In this document: in pieces, positions 27,199 through 40,400 of the stretch
Layout: every line of letters begins with the position of its first letter
Position numbering within the stretch: the stretch's first letter is position 1
Assembly (NCBI GenBank): GCA_012861695.1
Contig: JAAOOA010000026.1
Location: 24,100,080 to 24,164,079 of the forward strand
From: Trematomus loennbergii
Taxonomy: Eukaryota > Chordata > Actinopteri > Perciformes > Nototheniidae
DNA: 64,000 nucleotides
Direction of reading: 5' to 3'
The notes under the pieces: model-generated
The model's database searches: none
Seen by the model: the letters and a program-made list of their open reading frames with translations, nothing else
Told to the model about the DNA's origin: nothing
Position numbers and translations under genes: made by a program

Positions 27199-27681
27199 GA
27201 TGTGACATTATATGAAACTTTTGTACGTCTTTTATACATGAATATGTGTCCCCTGGTGTTCCAGGGAACTCACTAAGTGTCAGAAAACACAACCCTCTCT
27301 ATTTTCCTCCATACCCAAATCTCTAAAAAAGGGGCTGCAACGGATCTGATAAAACTGATCCAGATTTGAACACTGTCCTGACGTCAGGACAGTGGCGCTA
27401 CGGCTATTGGGCCAACTCCACCAATCAGGAGGAGACAGCCACGGCCATTGCCGTTCGAAAGCGCTGGAGACGCTGTAGTACATATGCCAGGCCTCTAGAT
27501 GGTGCTGTTGCTCACAGAATCAACCCTTGCAAAAACAGACTAACATTTTTCAAATTGAGCGAAATGAGGCATGGCTAAAATGCATGATCTGTTTGGTATT
27601 TTGAAAAAAAAGTATAAATATGCCTTATATAGGTATGGTCCTACACTATATTATTCAAATAGCATGATAGGTCCACTTTAA
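27199..27681. mobile_element. TTAA-type MITE, family A, copy 3 (left end decayed)
   Basis: Nearly identical to 14065-14546, including the perfect 24-bp CRE palindrome (27371-27394) and the right end GATAGGTCCACTTTAA. The first about 25 bases are diverged (GTGACATTATATGAAAC replaces the terminal repeat). Confidence 0.82.
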
Positions 27682-30060
27682 ATTTAAAGGGCTTGAATGC
27701 AGCGTTTTTAGTTGAGTTTCTATATGAATGTGAGTTCTTACGTTTTTCTTCAAAGCAACTGTTCTATGGTCAGGTATGCAATGAAAAAAGGAAACAATTT
27801 AGTGTTAACCATGCACAATACACAACAGAAAGTTGGTCCACAGTAACTTCAAGTGGTGAAAAACAATTTCCACTGTACATCTCAAGAGTTTAAAAGTGTA
27901 TTTTCTTAATTTGTGTGGTCATTGAAAACAGAGATTCAGAGCAATATAGGAATGAAAAGAAAACAAATATGAATGGAATAAAAAAGAAAGGATATGTGTG
28001 AGATGTGAAGGACATCACAAAAATATGACAACTGAAATAATAATCTATGCTTTACATTTATTTTATATAAATAATTGGTCACTTTATATTCCAACAATAT
28101 TGGTCGTGTATGGAGCCTTAAAGCAATATTTCACTTTGTCGTTATAAAGAGATGGAAAATCAGCTGCCCTGAAAAGCAGAAGTCACCTGACTTCCATAAT
28201 AATCTGAAATAGATAATCATGCTCTGCACTCATAAATCCATTACATTTATTTAAGATGAATTCATACTAATTGACATAACATGTTTATTACATTTAAGTG
28301 ATAGCAATAGGGTGACCTAGCATCCCCAGAGCAACTGATGTTAGGTGCTGAATTATCACAAACTCCTACAAAGATTAAAGTCTGCTCCACTACAGTGAAA
28401 TAAAGCTTTAAAAGCCAAGGCAGTAGATCAGTTTGAACAATATGCCTATCCAGGTAGGCTACTGTATAGGATACCCTATTAATAATATACATATATGTTT
28501 TTTTGTCCACTTCCCATTGCTTTGCTGTACCCATATGTATTGTACAGTACAGATGGTATACTATACAAATCATAATCAGCCATGTCTGACACTAATCTGA
28601 AGACAAATAAAGAGTAAACTGCAAAAGAAAGGCGCGATGAAAATGCTAGCTAACAAGCTAGCTTTAGCCGCTGTTGTTCCGTACAGTTTGAAGTAAGGCT
28701 GGGAAATAATCATGGGGACAAAGAAATAAAGGTCATCAATGCAATGTAAACGTATTTAGACAATTATTTTCTAATTTATCATATGGCAGTCATGTAAGAA
28801 AGTGACAAAGAAAAGCAAGAATAGCTAAAAGCAGCAACTCAACGGCCCAACAACCTAGCTAGCAAGCTAGTCTTGATAGCACGATTTTAATGGTACAGCG
28901 AGAAGTGGGCTATGCATTTCTCGAAATGTTTCCAAATGAGTTACTAAAAATACTCTTCACTCCACACCTAGCCTGCTTTTGTTAATATTAGCATACCGTT
29001 TGTAGCCACTGCTATCACTACTGAGCACTGATACCCTACGTTAGCTAGTTTGTGGCTATCTAGCTACACAAGCTGCTAATCAGATGTGCAAACAGGAGGA
29101 AATGTAGCGGTTAGCTCATAGCATAGTTCATAGTTGTGAAAAATGCTAATAAAGTTCAATATACTCCCGATATTTATCTGCAGGGTCATTGTAGATTCAG
29201 CTGTCATTACATGTCATTTGAGCTATTGTGTAAAGGCTAACAGAAACAGCCTCTCTAACACAGGGTCAAAGAGCTCCACCATGACGCTGTAGCCAACTGT
29301 GTTAAAAACTGTGTGGCTACATTTTTAGGAACAACGTTTTGCATTCGTGAACCAGATCAATATGCTTGAAACACTGAAAAATTCCATTCATGGCTCTCAT
29401 ACAGGTACAGCATTGCATGAACAATGTTTGAAACAGGGAGGAGGGGGACACACATTTGCCCTCCCTGGTCCAGGAGAAAGGTTTCAGGAGAGGATCATTA
29501 GTTAATTTACACAGACACACAGCCTGATGTCAAGCTCTTCATGCCTGCTGTCATCAAGTGATAGCCTAAACAGGTAACATCTTACCTCTGTTACAAAGTG
29601 ATGTACTGTTGTAGCATCAAAGTTCAAATTGAAGTTGTAAACATCTCCTTTTTGCCTTTAGAGATCAATTTAAATTATTCAAACCACTTTGGGAGCAGAG
29701 CAATTGGGAGCTGGCAGAGCTTAATTCCCATGTTTTACTGTAAATGAGGCACATTATGTGTCTGACAGTGATGAAACGATCCCCTCCTGTTTTCATTTCC
29801 TCAGACTAAGACTGTGTTTCCTTGAATAGCCACTAGGGGGGGCAGGGTTGTGTCATTGCCACAGTGCCAAACAGTATGGGAGGAGAAAGAAGGAAGATAA
29901 AGGAAAGAGAAGCAGAATATGGTTAAAGGTTAGTTTTAGAAAGTGTAAAAGAGGTAGAAACATGCAAAGATGACAGAAGGAGAAGGTAAAAGAAGGACAG
30001 ATGTGGTGAGTAGAAAGGACGGACGACAGAAGAGCGCTGAATGGTCGTTTCCTTCTTCAT

Positions 30061-33000
30061 CTAGCATGCACATTTCTTCTCGTTGGGCTGCTCATCGCTG
30101 AGCTTCGTGGCTCCGTTGCCATTGGCTGGATCGGCGGGCGGTTTGTCGACACACTGCTCCATCCTCTTCATGACTAGGTCCAACAGCGTTATCACCGCCT
30201 TGTCCACCTCCGCCCCTGTGGCTGCACTCGTCTCAAAGTACGGGATCCTGTGGGCGACAAAAAGTACTTTAGGAACAATTTTCCAATTAATTTCATCAGA
30301 TTTATTATATGTAATTTCTATTCAAATCATCTTGTAGAGACTTGAAATGTCATGCTGATGAACTGTCCCTGAGAATAAAGTGGAAATGAAGTGGAAACCT
30401 TTAGTATTAGTCCCAGACATCAGGGGGGGGGAATGGATAGAGGAAGATATTACATTTTTTCGGGAAATAAAAGTTTAATACCAATTTGGAAAAAAAGTGG
30501 GCATATACTGAGAGTTTCACATTATTCCCAAAATGTTATTTAAAATCTTACTCCTCTTATCCTTTCCCTATTACAATATACGATGTACCACAAAAAACAG
30601 ATATCAGAAACAGTTATAGGGATAAGGGAAAGTTATTGTGATGTAAAAGCTATATAAGTTTTGCGAAGTACAAGTGAGAAGAATGTGCGTATCCTGATAT
30701 TCGGATCTGCTCAGAAAATGTGTCATGAACATTGGGAAAGTAGTTAGACCAGGGGAGTCAAACTCAATTTGAGTCGCGGGCCACATCAGCATTATGGCTG
30801 CACTCAAAGGGCCGGTTGTAACTTTAAGACTATATCAAAATACATATATAAATATATCATACATATAAAATAATGTATTATATTACATTATTTTCCTCTG
30901 CATTGGATTATTATCTGATAGGGTAATAACTTCATAATTAACTATGTCTGAAAGCAGAAGTCTAGGGAAAATAAATGCAAGTCTCTTCAGTGAGAATGTC
31001 ACAAAATTATTTTTCAAATAAAAGCCAAATTCTGGAGAAAAAAAGTCAAACTCCCAAAAAAAGTGAAAAAAAAAAAAAAAATGAAATTTTGGGGGAAAAA
31101 GTGAAATTTACAAAAACAATTCTAAGAAAAAAGGAATATTTAGAAGAAAAAAAGTCAAATTTGAGATGCATTGTGGGACATGTAGTTTATGGGCAACGTG
31201 CTTCTGTAAATCGGCATGTAGCCTAACCGTATTATAAACGTATTATTCTTTGCAAGCTCTTGTGGGGCCACATACAATGAAGTCACGGGCCGGATTTGGC
31301 CCCCGGGCCTTGAGTTTGACCCCCCTGAGTTAGACCGTTTGATTTGACTGATTTAGCCCCTGAACACTTTCCCACTGCGCCCCAGTTTAACACATATGAC
31401 TTCCTTGAAGATAGTTTTGTTGCCAGGCAACATAAGATCTTGGCTGGTTGGAATTACACAGGAAAAGATGTTTAACTAGCAGGAAGTCATTTGTTGAGAT
31501 ATTGCTCACAGTTCACCTTTATCTTTGTACAAACCCATAAACATCCTAATATTAACCCCGGATTGTGTGACACTGTTAATCTGCATCACAGTAAAATCAA
31601 ATATTATAAAGTATAAAATAATATAATAAAATAAAATGAAGGGTCAATTCCTTTGTAGTAAGAGATGCATCACATGAGGACTGTGTATATTTTGTAGTGG
31701 ATTAACTACTTATTTGTTGATGCAGACAAGCATAAATAACACAAAACAAAAAAAATATTATCTCTATATCAAATCTAAGAGTTAGTTTTTCATAAATTAT
31801 TCAATTTAAAAAAGGCAAAAACAGCCAACGCAAAGACTCCTTCATGATTTAGGCCAAGTTTGGGGAAAAACACTGGCAGACGCTGGCGACCTGAGACTTT
31901 AAAATAATATATGGATACAATTATTAAGCACTTCGCTCAGGAGCTACATCACAGGGTGGCTGACAGGTAATGATGAATGTGATTCTAACCACATGCGGAC
32001 GATAAAGAGGTGATGGAGAGTCGAGTGAACATGGAAGGGGCAGTGGGCTCCATCTATCCTGTAGGCTGTTCACTAAGTTGAGAAACATTTTGTTCAGTTT
32101 ATTCTCTGTCTGTTACTTCAGATGAAAATAAGGAGCCACCCCACGCCCCTCTGAGATATTTGGTTAAAAAGAACACAATGGTGCTCTAGGAGGAGATTCA
32201 GGTGATACGGTGGGGGGGGGGGTTACCTTGGTTGGTGATTGGCTAATGGTTACACAAGCCAAAACATCGTTATGACATCATAAAGTGGCCAAAATCTGAT
32301 CAGCTCATTTTCAGACAGGTTTTTATATAAATGGATCAGGACAAAAAGAGAGAGAATCTTTGTTCCTGAAACTTTCAGAATCTCTTACACAGAGGGGACA
32401 CATGTTGATGTAGAAGAGACATGACAAAGTGGATTTTGCATAATAGGTGACCTTTAATACTCTAGTAATCATAGCTCCAAATAAAACTCCTGCAACAAAT
32501 ACTGAAAACTAACAAACTAACGTACCCGTATTTATCAGCCAGCTCCTTGGCCTGTTTCTCCTGAACCTCCCGCTGGTCTGCCAGGTCCGCCTTGTTTCCT
32601 ATCAACACGATATCTGGATTCTCACAGTACGCATTGGCCTGTAGCTGGCCTGGAAACAATACAAACATACAACAACATAAAACAACACTGGTCTATTGTA
32701 TCCTTATTTTCATATGTTTCATTCATGTCCAAATATAACAAAAACGTTTCTGACCCCTGTGGAATTTGGACCTCTAGTGGCACGAAAGAGTAATGTTGAA
32801 GCTAGAACAAAGATGATTTTGTTACACGTAAAGATAATATGAGACACATACTCATCCAGTTTCTGACATTGAGGAAACTCTGCTGGCTGGTGAGATCAAA
32901 CATCAGCAGGAAGCCCATGGCGTCCCTGAAGAACGCTGTCGTCAGGCTGCGGAATCTGTAAGAGACATATAGCAAATCAAACAAAGGACATGGCAGCTAA

Positions 33001-34684
33001 GATTTGAAGTCAGAGCTGAAATGCCTAAAAGGTGCAGTTTCTCAACAATGCTATAGGCAAACTCAGACAAATGTGACTGTGTGAAAAGACTACAGCATTT
33101 CTCTAAAACTGCCATATTCACATATGATGCTAATATGGGGCTCATATTAGTATTCTGTGTCTCCTGGGACATGTCTCCATGCGTTAATGTTCAAAAAGCT
33201 CTTATTTTTCTCATACTGCCTGTGCTGCACCACCTCTTTTCACCCTCTGTCTGAAACCAGAGCCCAGTCTGCTCTGATTGGTTAGCTGGCCAGCTCTTTT
33301 GTGATTGGTCAACTGCTAAGGAGAAACTCCAAAACACTTTTGGACTCAAGCCTCAAAAACATATATAGCACACTACAGGAAATGTTTAAAAAAAATCATG
33401 ATTGGGCCCTTTTAAGAAACACATTTACAGTATGACACATCAAAAACATATTCGGGGAGAAAAATCTTTCCCTGGAAACGTTATTGAGAATAGAGTTTTG
33501 TTTATGTATGTATTTTTTGCCCTTCACTTCAATGCAACATCTCAGTAAAAGCAGATCCAGTTTTGACAAAGATAATAAATCTCATCGCTGAAATTCCAGC
33601 CTGTATCATCACACTGAATGTTTCAACAGATCACTATCATTGTTTGTGTGCCTCCTTGCACGCACACACACCATATGTCAATCATGTGTGCGGGAGTGTG
33701 TGTGGTCTTTAATTGCCACTGGCCTCGATTTGTTTAATCTGTTTATAAAGGCCTGATGACTCATCATTGCAGGATGACTCACTGTCAGTTACATAATCCT
33801 AACTTTATTTCTTCAGAGAACAAATTCTTATTTTCATAAACGGATCTTTTGATGGAGCACCCAGTCATTATTCACCCTTTGTGACCAGTTTGTCAGACTG
33901 GAACCGCCCTGATGTCGGCTGCTTGATCCTGATTGTTTGCGTATCAAATATTTGCTCAGTAGTAAGCCATATTTACATATTAGTTATTATCGCTGGTGGT
34001 GTCACACCCAGAAGCACCCAATATCTACCCTTTGTACATTTGCATTAAGAAAGACATATCACGCTAATTTTCAGGTTCATATATTTAGGGGCTGTACTGT
34101 CACATGTAACATTTACATGCGTTCATGTCTCCCAAAGTTCCCTCTACAGCAGGCCATTTACATGCACAAAGAACTATATAAACACACTACAGGAAATTAA
34201 AACCCCCCTAAAAAATTATAGGGCTTCTTTAAGTCAATCAAAGTTAAGCATTACAGCTACCATCTCTGTGATTTGAGGATACGATTTGCTCGTCAATAGG
34301 TTAACACATCTTGCATTGTTGTAGATAGAACCATAGTTAGTGTTTCTCTCCGAGTAAATATTGGGGAAATTACCCTCAGAGACCAAACCGTTTTTTGTAT
34401 AAGGCTGTAAACATGTTTATTTCTGCTGTAAGGTCATTTGGGTTATCATGGGGGTCTATGGAGTTGCTCTAGTGGCCAACATTACACAATATTACTGCTA
34501 TGAAACTGAGGAAAAAAAGGAATTAACCCAATGGGTTATTATATCCTTCATTAAACCATTGGGCACATGATTAGATGTCCCTCTTGGACACAGAGAGCTC
34601 TGGAAATATCTATTCTTTTTAGAAGAAGATTATTTACCATGTGTATTGCAAGAAAGACAGCATAGACATGGTTGACTATCAATG

Positions 34685-34722
<38 letters not shown>

Positions 34723-37700
34723 GTTGCTACGTTGGTAAACACCACTGTGAACAAGTTATTGAAAAGTGTGAATATAGATAATTGTGTGCAAAACTGTAAC
34801 GGCATGATGTAAGGAAAGACAATCAACCCACCTCTCCTGCCCAGCTGTGTCCCATAGCTGAAGGTGAACCTTGAAGGTTTTCCCTGTTGTCGTCGCATTG
34901 GGATTGGCCGCTGTGTACACCTGAGGGGTCATAAACAAAACTAGTTCAGTTACATTTATCAGATACAATTAACAAAAAAATGTATATAGAGAAAATGTTT
35001 GAACACTTGGGAAGGTAGGATCTATTGCAGGCATTAGTTTGAACCAGTAGGACCAGATATACGGGCGCATTGTTGAAGAAATAAAGTGATAGGAACTGTA
35101 TTAAACATTGAAATGGCAGCTACAACTTTCAATGCCTTTGGGTTGCAGGAAACACCAACAACATATATCACTAGAAAAAAGACTCTCCTGGTAATCCCAA
35201 ACAGAAAACAGAGCAATCTCTCTGTCCTAGCCCTTACATTCAAGATGGTGGCAAAGAAAACTAAATAAATGGTGTATCTCATAGCTCTAGGGGCTTTAAC
35301 AAACTCCACTGCTTCATTATTTGATTTCTCAGCATGTCTGACTAACGGTGATTTATTCTGACTGTAATGATGAACTCTCGTGTGCTGCAGCTGGTTGTTG
35401 TTTCGGTGTCTCAGCATGAAGCCTCGAGCGTCATTCACACCTCTCATTCTCACAGATGAGACACTCTCTTGAAAGCTGTGTTGATACGGATCATACTTAA
35501 AAAAGTAAAAAAGTAAAGTGCTTTTAGTTCAGTTTTCCAGGTGACTTTCAACTTGAAATTGTTGAGACGTACATCTGACAAAAGCGATTCCTCAAAAGGG
35601 AGACATGTTTGTTATTGAATCTAAGGATTGCTGGATTACGATGCCAAGGATACTGCTCCTAACACTGGGGTGTTTCTCAATGTCGAGTACGCTTGCTTGG
35701 TAGCACATGTCTTCCGAGTCACTTGCTTCAGAAGCGAGTCAAGAATACTTCCTGGCATTGGAAAACGAAGAGTGGAACACGCGAGCAAGTGTGCAGGTGT
35801 GCGTCATATGAGAGGCCCCGCCTTACATTTTCCGCCACAGATTTGGGGTAATTGGTCCGTGCGCAAAGCATTGTGGGGATTTTAAGACCGCGGAGTCTAC
35901 ACATGACGTGCAGCCTTGAAATTTCTCGTACGAAGTACGCCGGGCTCGGTAGAATTCCAAGTATGCTGGACATTGGAACAGTCCTTCGGCGGCACTCGAT
36001 GACGTAGTATGCTTGAAATAGTGGCTCTGGAGCAGCTTTACTCGACATTGAGAAACACCCTGGATGGGTCAAATGCAGAGAAACCATTTCGTTACATAGT
36101 ACCTGTACTATGTAATGACAATAAAAGTGCAAAAAAAAGTCCCCAATCGGACTGAAGTAGGTTGTCGACTGGTTCCAGGTAATGTATAACTACATACTGT
36201 GTGAGGGATACTGTACAGTGAGGCAGTTGTTAATAATAAAAAGAACACAGACAGGGTTAAAAGACGCCTCGCTGCACATTATCCTGCTAAATAAACAGTT
36301 ACATACTAAACCAACTATTTGACTCACAGCATGGATTTTAAATGACTTTTTGTATGAATTGATCGTATTGCATCCGCTGGAACTGCGGCAACAGCAACGT
36401 GAATTAAAATGGCGGAAGCATTGATCGAGGTTTACTGTAACTGTCCAAATGTCTTTTTCCTATTAACCAGTTTTTTTAAACACAGCCAGAGCCCATACAG
36501 TGTTCTTGTTAGAGATATTTCCTGTCTGTCTTCTGCTGTTCCCTTTACTGTTTACTTCCTGTGTGTTTTCTGCTGTTGATTTCTCTATCGTTCTAATTTA
36601 TTTCCTTCTCTTGCGGTCATTTTTCTTTCTTAACATGGTACAGTTTAGCCATCATGAATCCAAAGTGTTGTGCTCTCCACAAATATAAAAACGAATATTC
36701 AAAAAGTATTCCACGTGCTTACTGATGGAGAAAACTAACGATATGTTGTTCACAGCTGACATTCAATAAACCAGACTTTTCTCTGCGGATTGATATGACT
36801 ACACATAGTCCCTTGATCCTCCTTAGCAATGGTAAGTTCTCCTTAGCAGCGAAACATAACAACCTCTATAATGTCCAAATTGACCACAATCACGGACTGC
36901 AGATGGAAATGAGCCATTAGCTCAAATCTGGCATAATTCATCTCTTCTCTTTTCTGAGATTAATGTATTTGTATGCATGGTCCTTGCTGAAATAAATACA
37001 TAATACAAAGAACAAAAGAATTCAACTGAGCCATGTAAAAAGTATAGTTAAATGCAGAGCCTGAATGTCAAACCTTAATTCATCTCCATTCCTTTCCATT
37101 TAAAAAAAAAAAAACTGTTCCACATTTAGCATTCAGCTTCAGGCTCCATAGAGACCCTGAGGAGGAGCCTCTGACATCACGGCGCTACAGCTGTGATCCA
37201 ACGTGTCTGCTTCTGACTCTTGACTCCTGGACACGAGGTGTGATCTTAACACGCACACAGACCAAGTGAGGAACTCTAATCAATCCTATGAGTCATCCGG
37301 AGCGCTGGGGTTGAAACAGCGTTGTCTGTATTTCAGAGGAACGACGGCAGAAAAGTCAAAAAAACATCTTTCCAAAGCGAGCCTCGCCCACTCTCCGATT
37401 CAAATAACTCGCACTTAAGACATCTCAATGTGTTCACCCTGATGAGATCCCAGCTACAGAAGTCAATGTTTTCACTCGGGGACAGTTTAAAGTGGTATTC
37501 ACAGTCAATCTTTTGAGTGTTAAAGCCTCTGGTGGCTGTTTGTTTCTTCACAGATAACAGCAGCTGTGGAAAGACTGGATTTATCTCAATTAGAGCAGAT
37601 TGATCTAACATTGACTAGTTGTTACGCTGGGGAAATGACATCCATTAGAGCTTTTTGAAGCAAGGAATCAACACTGCTTTTTTGCTTCAGATTGACAATA

Positions 37701-39150
37701 GAAGATACTACTGTACATCTATATCTGTTTAAATATGATCATAAAAAAGGGTGCTACAGCCAGGAAAGGGCTATCTTCGCTTGGAATACAGTCTTGAAAC
37801 ATGTGGCCTAGATCTGTCAAAAATACTGTTCATTTTTCTTTTATTATTCTTTGTAATGTCAGTGTTGTGTACTGCTATTCCTCCTGACGTAATGTGCAGC
37901 ATGGGAAAGAAAACACTACAACATTTCGTCTCCTACTTTTTGGAATCACAAAAAGGGACTCGTGCCAGTAAGACACTTTTATATTTCACTGTCAATGTGC
38001 ATAAGCTATTAAAATAATTCAATTGTATTATATGAACAGGGTCAGTATGTCCCGGCTATATCTTTAAAGTTCTGTGTGTCTGATGCTCCTTGTTAACAAT
38101 ATGGTCATGTATATCACTTTAATTAAGATTATGAAAAGGGCTAGACAGGATGTCAAAATACATTTAAAAATCTAAATCTATATATTAAATGTAGGTATAC
38201 ATACTGCCGGAATTTTCTTTTTATGTTTTCATTTAGCTACTCTCATTCTTCTATATTTTAAATATATATTTGTGTAATGTTGTGATGTACACCTAATTAT
38301 TAAACCAAAATACTGTGTTGCTTTTATTGGATGTATTAAGAGCATTTGTAAACTATACTATTCTTTAAGTCCAGCCTTTAATTTATGATGACAAATGTTT
38401 GATACTAAATATCTTGGTTTCTGCTTCTTTAAGGTCACGTTGTTCTGTCTTACATAATACACTTAAATAAAAAACATATTTTCATGTGCATTGCATTTGA
38501 TTTTGAGGTAATCCAAAAGCAACGGAAATGTTGATACTTTTACAGGTAACTAGTGATTGTAAGGGAATGCATTTTTATAGTAACCCTCCCAACCCTGATG
38601 ATGATTTACTTTATTTGTCCATGTGTTTGTACCACAGCAATCATGACGTCACAACACTCCACCATCTTCCCCCAGTTACTGTTTCCTGGGCTAGAGGTCG
38701 ATCTGACTGTCTGTCGCTGTACAAGTTAATATAATGACCGTGACTCAGCTCAGCAGATGCTCAGGAGAAACACAGCAGACCTGACCTGACCCCGTGTTTG
38801 TTCTTTCAAGTACAGCCCAAAAATATGCCTGGGAAAATGACAAGTAACTATGGTAACCCAGCATGAATATCTCGCATACTCCTGTTTTAAGTTGATTAAA
38901 AACTAGAAACAGAAAAGTTTCAAACCACCGGAAAGATATACACATTTCCCTGCGTTCAGTAAAGACTATCCCAGTAATATAAGATGATAGAACTCACCAC
39001 TCTCTTTTCCCTGAAGTCGATGCCGACTGTGGTGATGAACTTTGGGTTGAACTTGTTGTCTGTGTATCGGTACAGGAAGGTGGTTTTCCCCACGCCGGAG
39101 TCCCCCAGGGCAAGGAGCTTTATAAGGTAGTCATAATCCCCATCAGTCAT
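30061..39150 (-). CDS. rab27b: Ras-related protein Rab-27B, complete coding sequence in five exons
   Basis: Coding exons in transcript order: 39150-38998, 34920-34832, 32955-32852, 32649-32526, 30247-30061 (stop at 30063-30061). Splice sites are canonical and the joined product is 218 residues, the usual RAB27B length. Visible motifs: P-loop GDSGVGKT (16-23), switch [10 protein letters not shown] (38-46), WDTAGQE (74-80) with the catalytic Gln, NKAD (134-137), ETSAA (162-166), and C-terminal CAC for double geranylgeranylation. The N-terminus [19 protein letters not shown] and the segment [18 protein letters not shown] match RAB27B rather than RAB27A ([28 protein letters not shown]). Rab27 GTPases dock secretory granules, lysosome-related organelles and exosome-forming compartments through Slp, Slac2 and Munc13-4 effectors. 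The loop after switch I ([10 protein letters not shown]) is one residue longer than the mammalian form I know. The first coding exon begins in 5' UTR at an acceptor (exon edge 39169), so non-coding exon(s) lie upstream. Confidence 0.95.
30750..31327. mobile_element. hAT-type MITE with intact 8-bp target duplication
   Basis: Terminal inverted repeats are CAGGGGAGTCAAACTCAA at left and TTGAGTTTGACCCCCCTG at right. The direct 8-bp repeat AGTTAGAC flanks it at 30742-30749 and 31328-31335. About 578 bp, A-rich interior, no transposase. It lies in the last intron of rab27b. The 8-bp duplication and CAG..CTG ends fit Charlie-like hAT elements. Confidence 0.92.
32099..32457 (-). mobile_element. TTAA-type MITE, family B, truncated copy
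   Basis: Reverse-complement homology to the 12940-13445 element (shared GATCAGCTCATTTTCAGACA and CATAATAGGTGACCTTTAA). The right end is intact with TTAA at 32454-32457. The other end is missing beyond about 32099. It lies in the last intron of rab27b, just downstream of exon 4. Confidence 0.8.
33130..33417 (+). repeat. Interspersed repeat family E, copy 1
   Basis: Contains CACCCTCTGTCTGAAACCAG and two ATTGGT motifs and ends ACACTACAGGAAA...GGGCCCTTTTAAG. The same sequence occurs inverted at 49920-50045, and the end recurs near 34187-34233. Type unknown, probably another non-autonomous DNA element. Confidence 0.55.
34060..34235 (+). repeat. Interspersed repeat family E, partial relative
   Basis: Starts TTTTCAGGTTCATATATTTA, contains CTGTACTGTCACATGT and ends ACACTACAGGAAATTAAAAC...AGGGCTTCTTTAA, paralleling the ends of 33130-33417. 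The interior differs. Confidence 0.4.
34686..34720. repeat. (AT)n microsatellite in a rab27b intron
   Basis: About 35 bases of alternating TA, about 110 bases beyond the donor of exon 2 (34832). Confidence 0.9.
35664..36062. mobile_element. MITE with ends GGGTGTTTCTCAATGTCGAG
   Basis: The left end GGGTGTTTCTCAATGTCGAG is repeated inverted at the right end (CTCGACATTGAGAAACACCC, about 36041-36060). About 395 bp, with no ORF of note. CTGG occurs on both outer sides, but a target duplication is not clear. It lies in the first coding intron of rab27b. Confidence 0.8.
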
Positions 39151-39169
39151 ATTGATGCCCGCAATAAAC
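39151..39169 (-). other. rab27b: 5' UTR part of the first coding exon of rab27b
   Basis: On the minus strand the sequence reads CCCACAG, then 19 bases, then the ATG. The CAG acceptor just upstream of the start shows that the initiator exon is not the first exon and that transcription begins further right in the window or beyond it. Confidence 0.7.
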
Positions 39170-39367
39170 CTGTGGGAAACAGACGGAGGAGATGTTAACG
39201 GACAGAGACACTCAGAGAGGCTTAGCTGAGGTTAACATACATACTGCATAATGTAGGCATTCTGTGTCAGTGTGTGCATATAATCATACTAATAGGAACA
39301 ATGTGAGGTTTGATTGGTTAAACTAGCCAATGACTAGAAAGAAAGCATACACAGTGATAGGGAGGAG

Positions 39368-39369
<2 letters not shown>

Positions 39370-39414
<45 letters not shown>
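39370..39414. repeat. (GT)n microsatellite upstream of the rab27b start exon
   Basis: 45 bases of perfect GT, about 200 bases upstream of the rab27b initiator exon. Confidence 0.95.
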
Positions 39415-39417
<3 letters not shown>

Positions 39418-40249
39418 ACTAGCCACTGTTGAATTATGGAAGTGTGGTCATAGGGTCATCCTGCCCAGAACATGACATTCTGGGAAAAGTGTAAAGTGTG
39501 TGTGTGTGTGGGGAGAGGGTATGTCTGTATATCAGAGTATGGGAATCAGTAGAAAATGTACTCAGTTTAACGGTCATTTATTAAAAGGAATACTTCACCC
39601 CCAAAATAAACGCTTGAAAAACAAACGAATACTCCCCCATGATATTCTTAGAGCCTTACCAGTAGTAAATGTTGAAATGGTTTATCATCTGGGGAGCAGG
39701 ACCATGATCAAGAAATGAATTTCAAAACGTTTGATTTCCATGATTTCTTTTCACATGGTTCTATTGAGTTGTAGTCTGGGGTCTGTTTGCCTCAAAGCTA
39801 GATGTGGTATTTTTAGAATGAGGATCACAAGACTCTAATTCACTCAGCTGAGAGGAAGCAGATATAACACTGAGCTTTATTACAGGGATGACAGTGATTA
39901 ACCAGGAGCTCTGATCTGCTCACAATAACCTCACTGTACGTCAGATAGTACGATGAGAACCAGTCACACTGTTCACCAACCAACCACACTGAAGCAAACA
40001 TGGTCTTAGTTATCACACATATATAAAGATTACTAGATAGTGTTGGAGGCGGGGCCGGGTGTATTTCTAGGAAAGTTGCTTGGTGGCGCATGAATCTTAA
40101 AATTAACAGAATTATGAGATTACCTTCCGCATCCATGGGCCCTTAAAAAGTACATTTTTCATTAACCCTGCCTCCCAGTTATCTATAAACTAGCTCTGGA
40201 TTAGACTTTTAAGGAGCTTTTATATAAAAAGGGCTATTCAGTATTGGCA

Positions 40250-40400
40250 AGTTGATTACTTCAAAAACAACGAGTCGCTGATATTCTGATCATTTCCAAT
40301 GGAAGTCTAAGGAGGCCTAACAACATAACATGACAAACCCGGAAATTCATATTCCACAGTTTAGCCATTATGTCAAACTGGCTTCAAGGCTAGATAGTAT
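40250..40400. repeat. Dispersed repeat fragment shared with about 61790-61880
   Basis: Both loci carry ATTCCACAGTTT.G.CA.TAT followed by a variant of GGCTTCAA.GC, after a variant of ACATGAC. The similarity is partial, so both are old fragments of one family that I cannot name. Confidence 0.35.

Larger units (their letters stand above)
23941..30060. other. Spacer between the convergent cingulin-like and rab27b gene ends
   Basis: Apart from the two TTAA MITEs listed separately (24827-25408, 27199-27681), I see no exon or RNA gene. The right part, next to the rab27b stop codon, is probably 3' UTR of rab27b, which is long in other vertebrates. Several TTTATT (AATAAA on the minus strand) occurrences, for example near 28246 and 28284, could end it, but none stands out. 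Confidence 0.5.

Noticed and set aside
30061..39150. RAB27A instead of RAB27B
   Set aside because: Diagnostic residues ([35 protein letters not shown]) match RAB27B.
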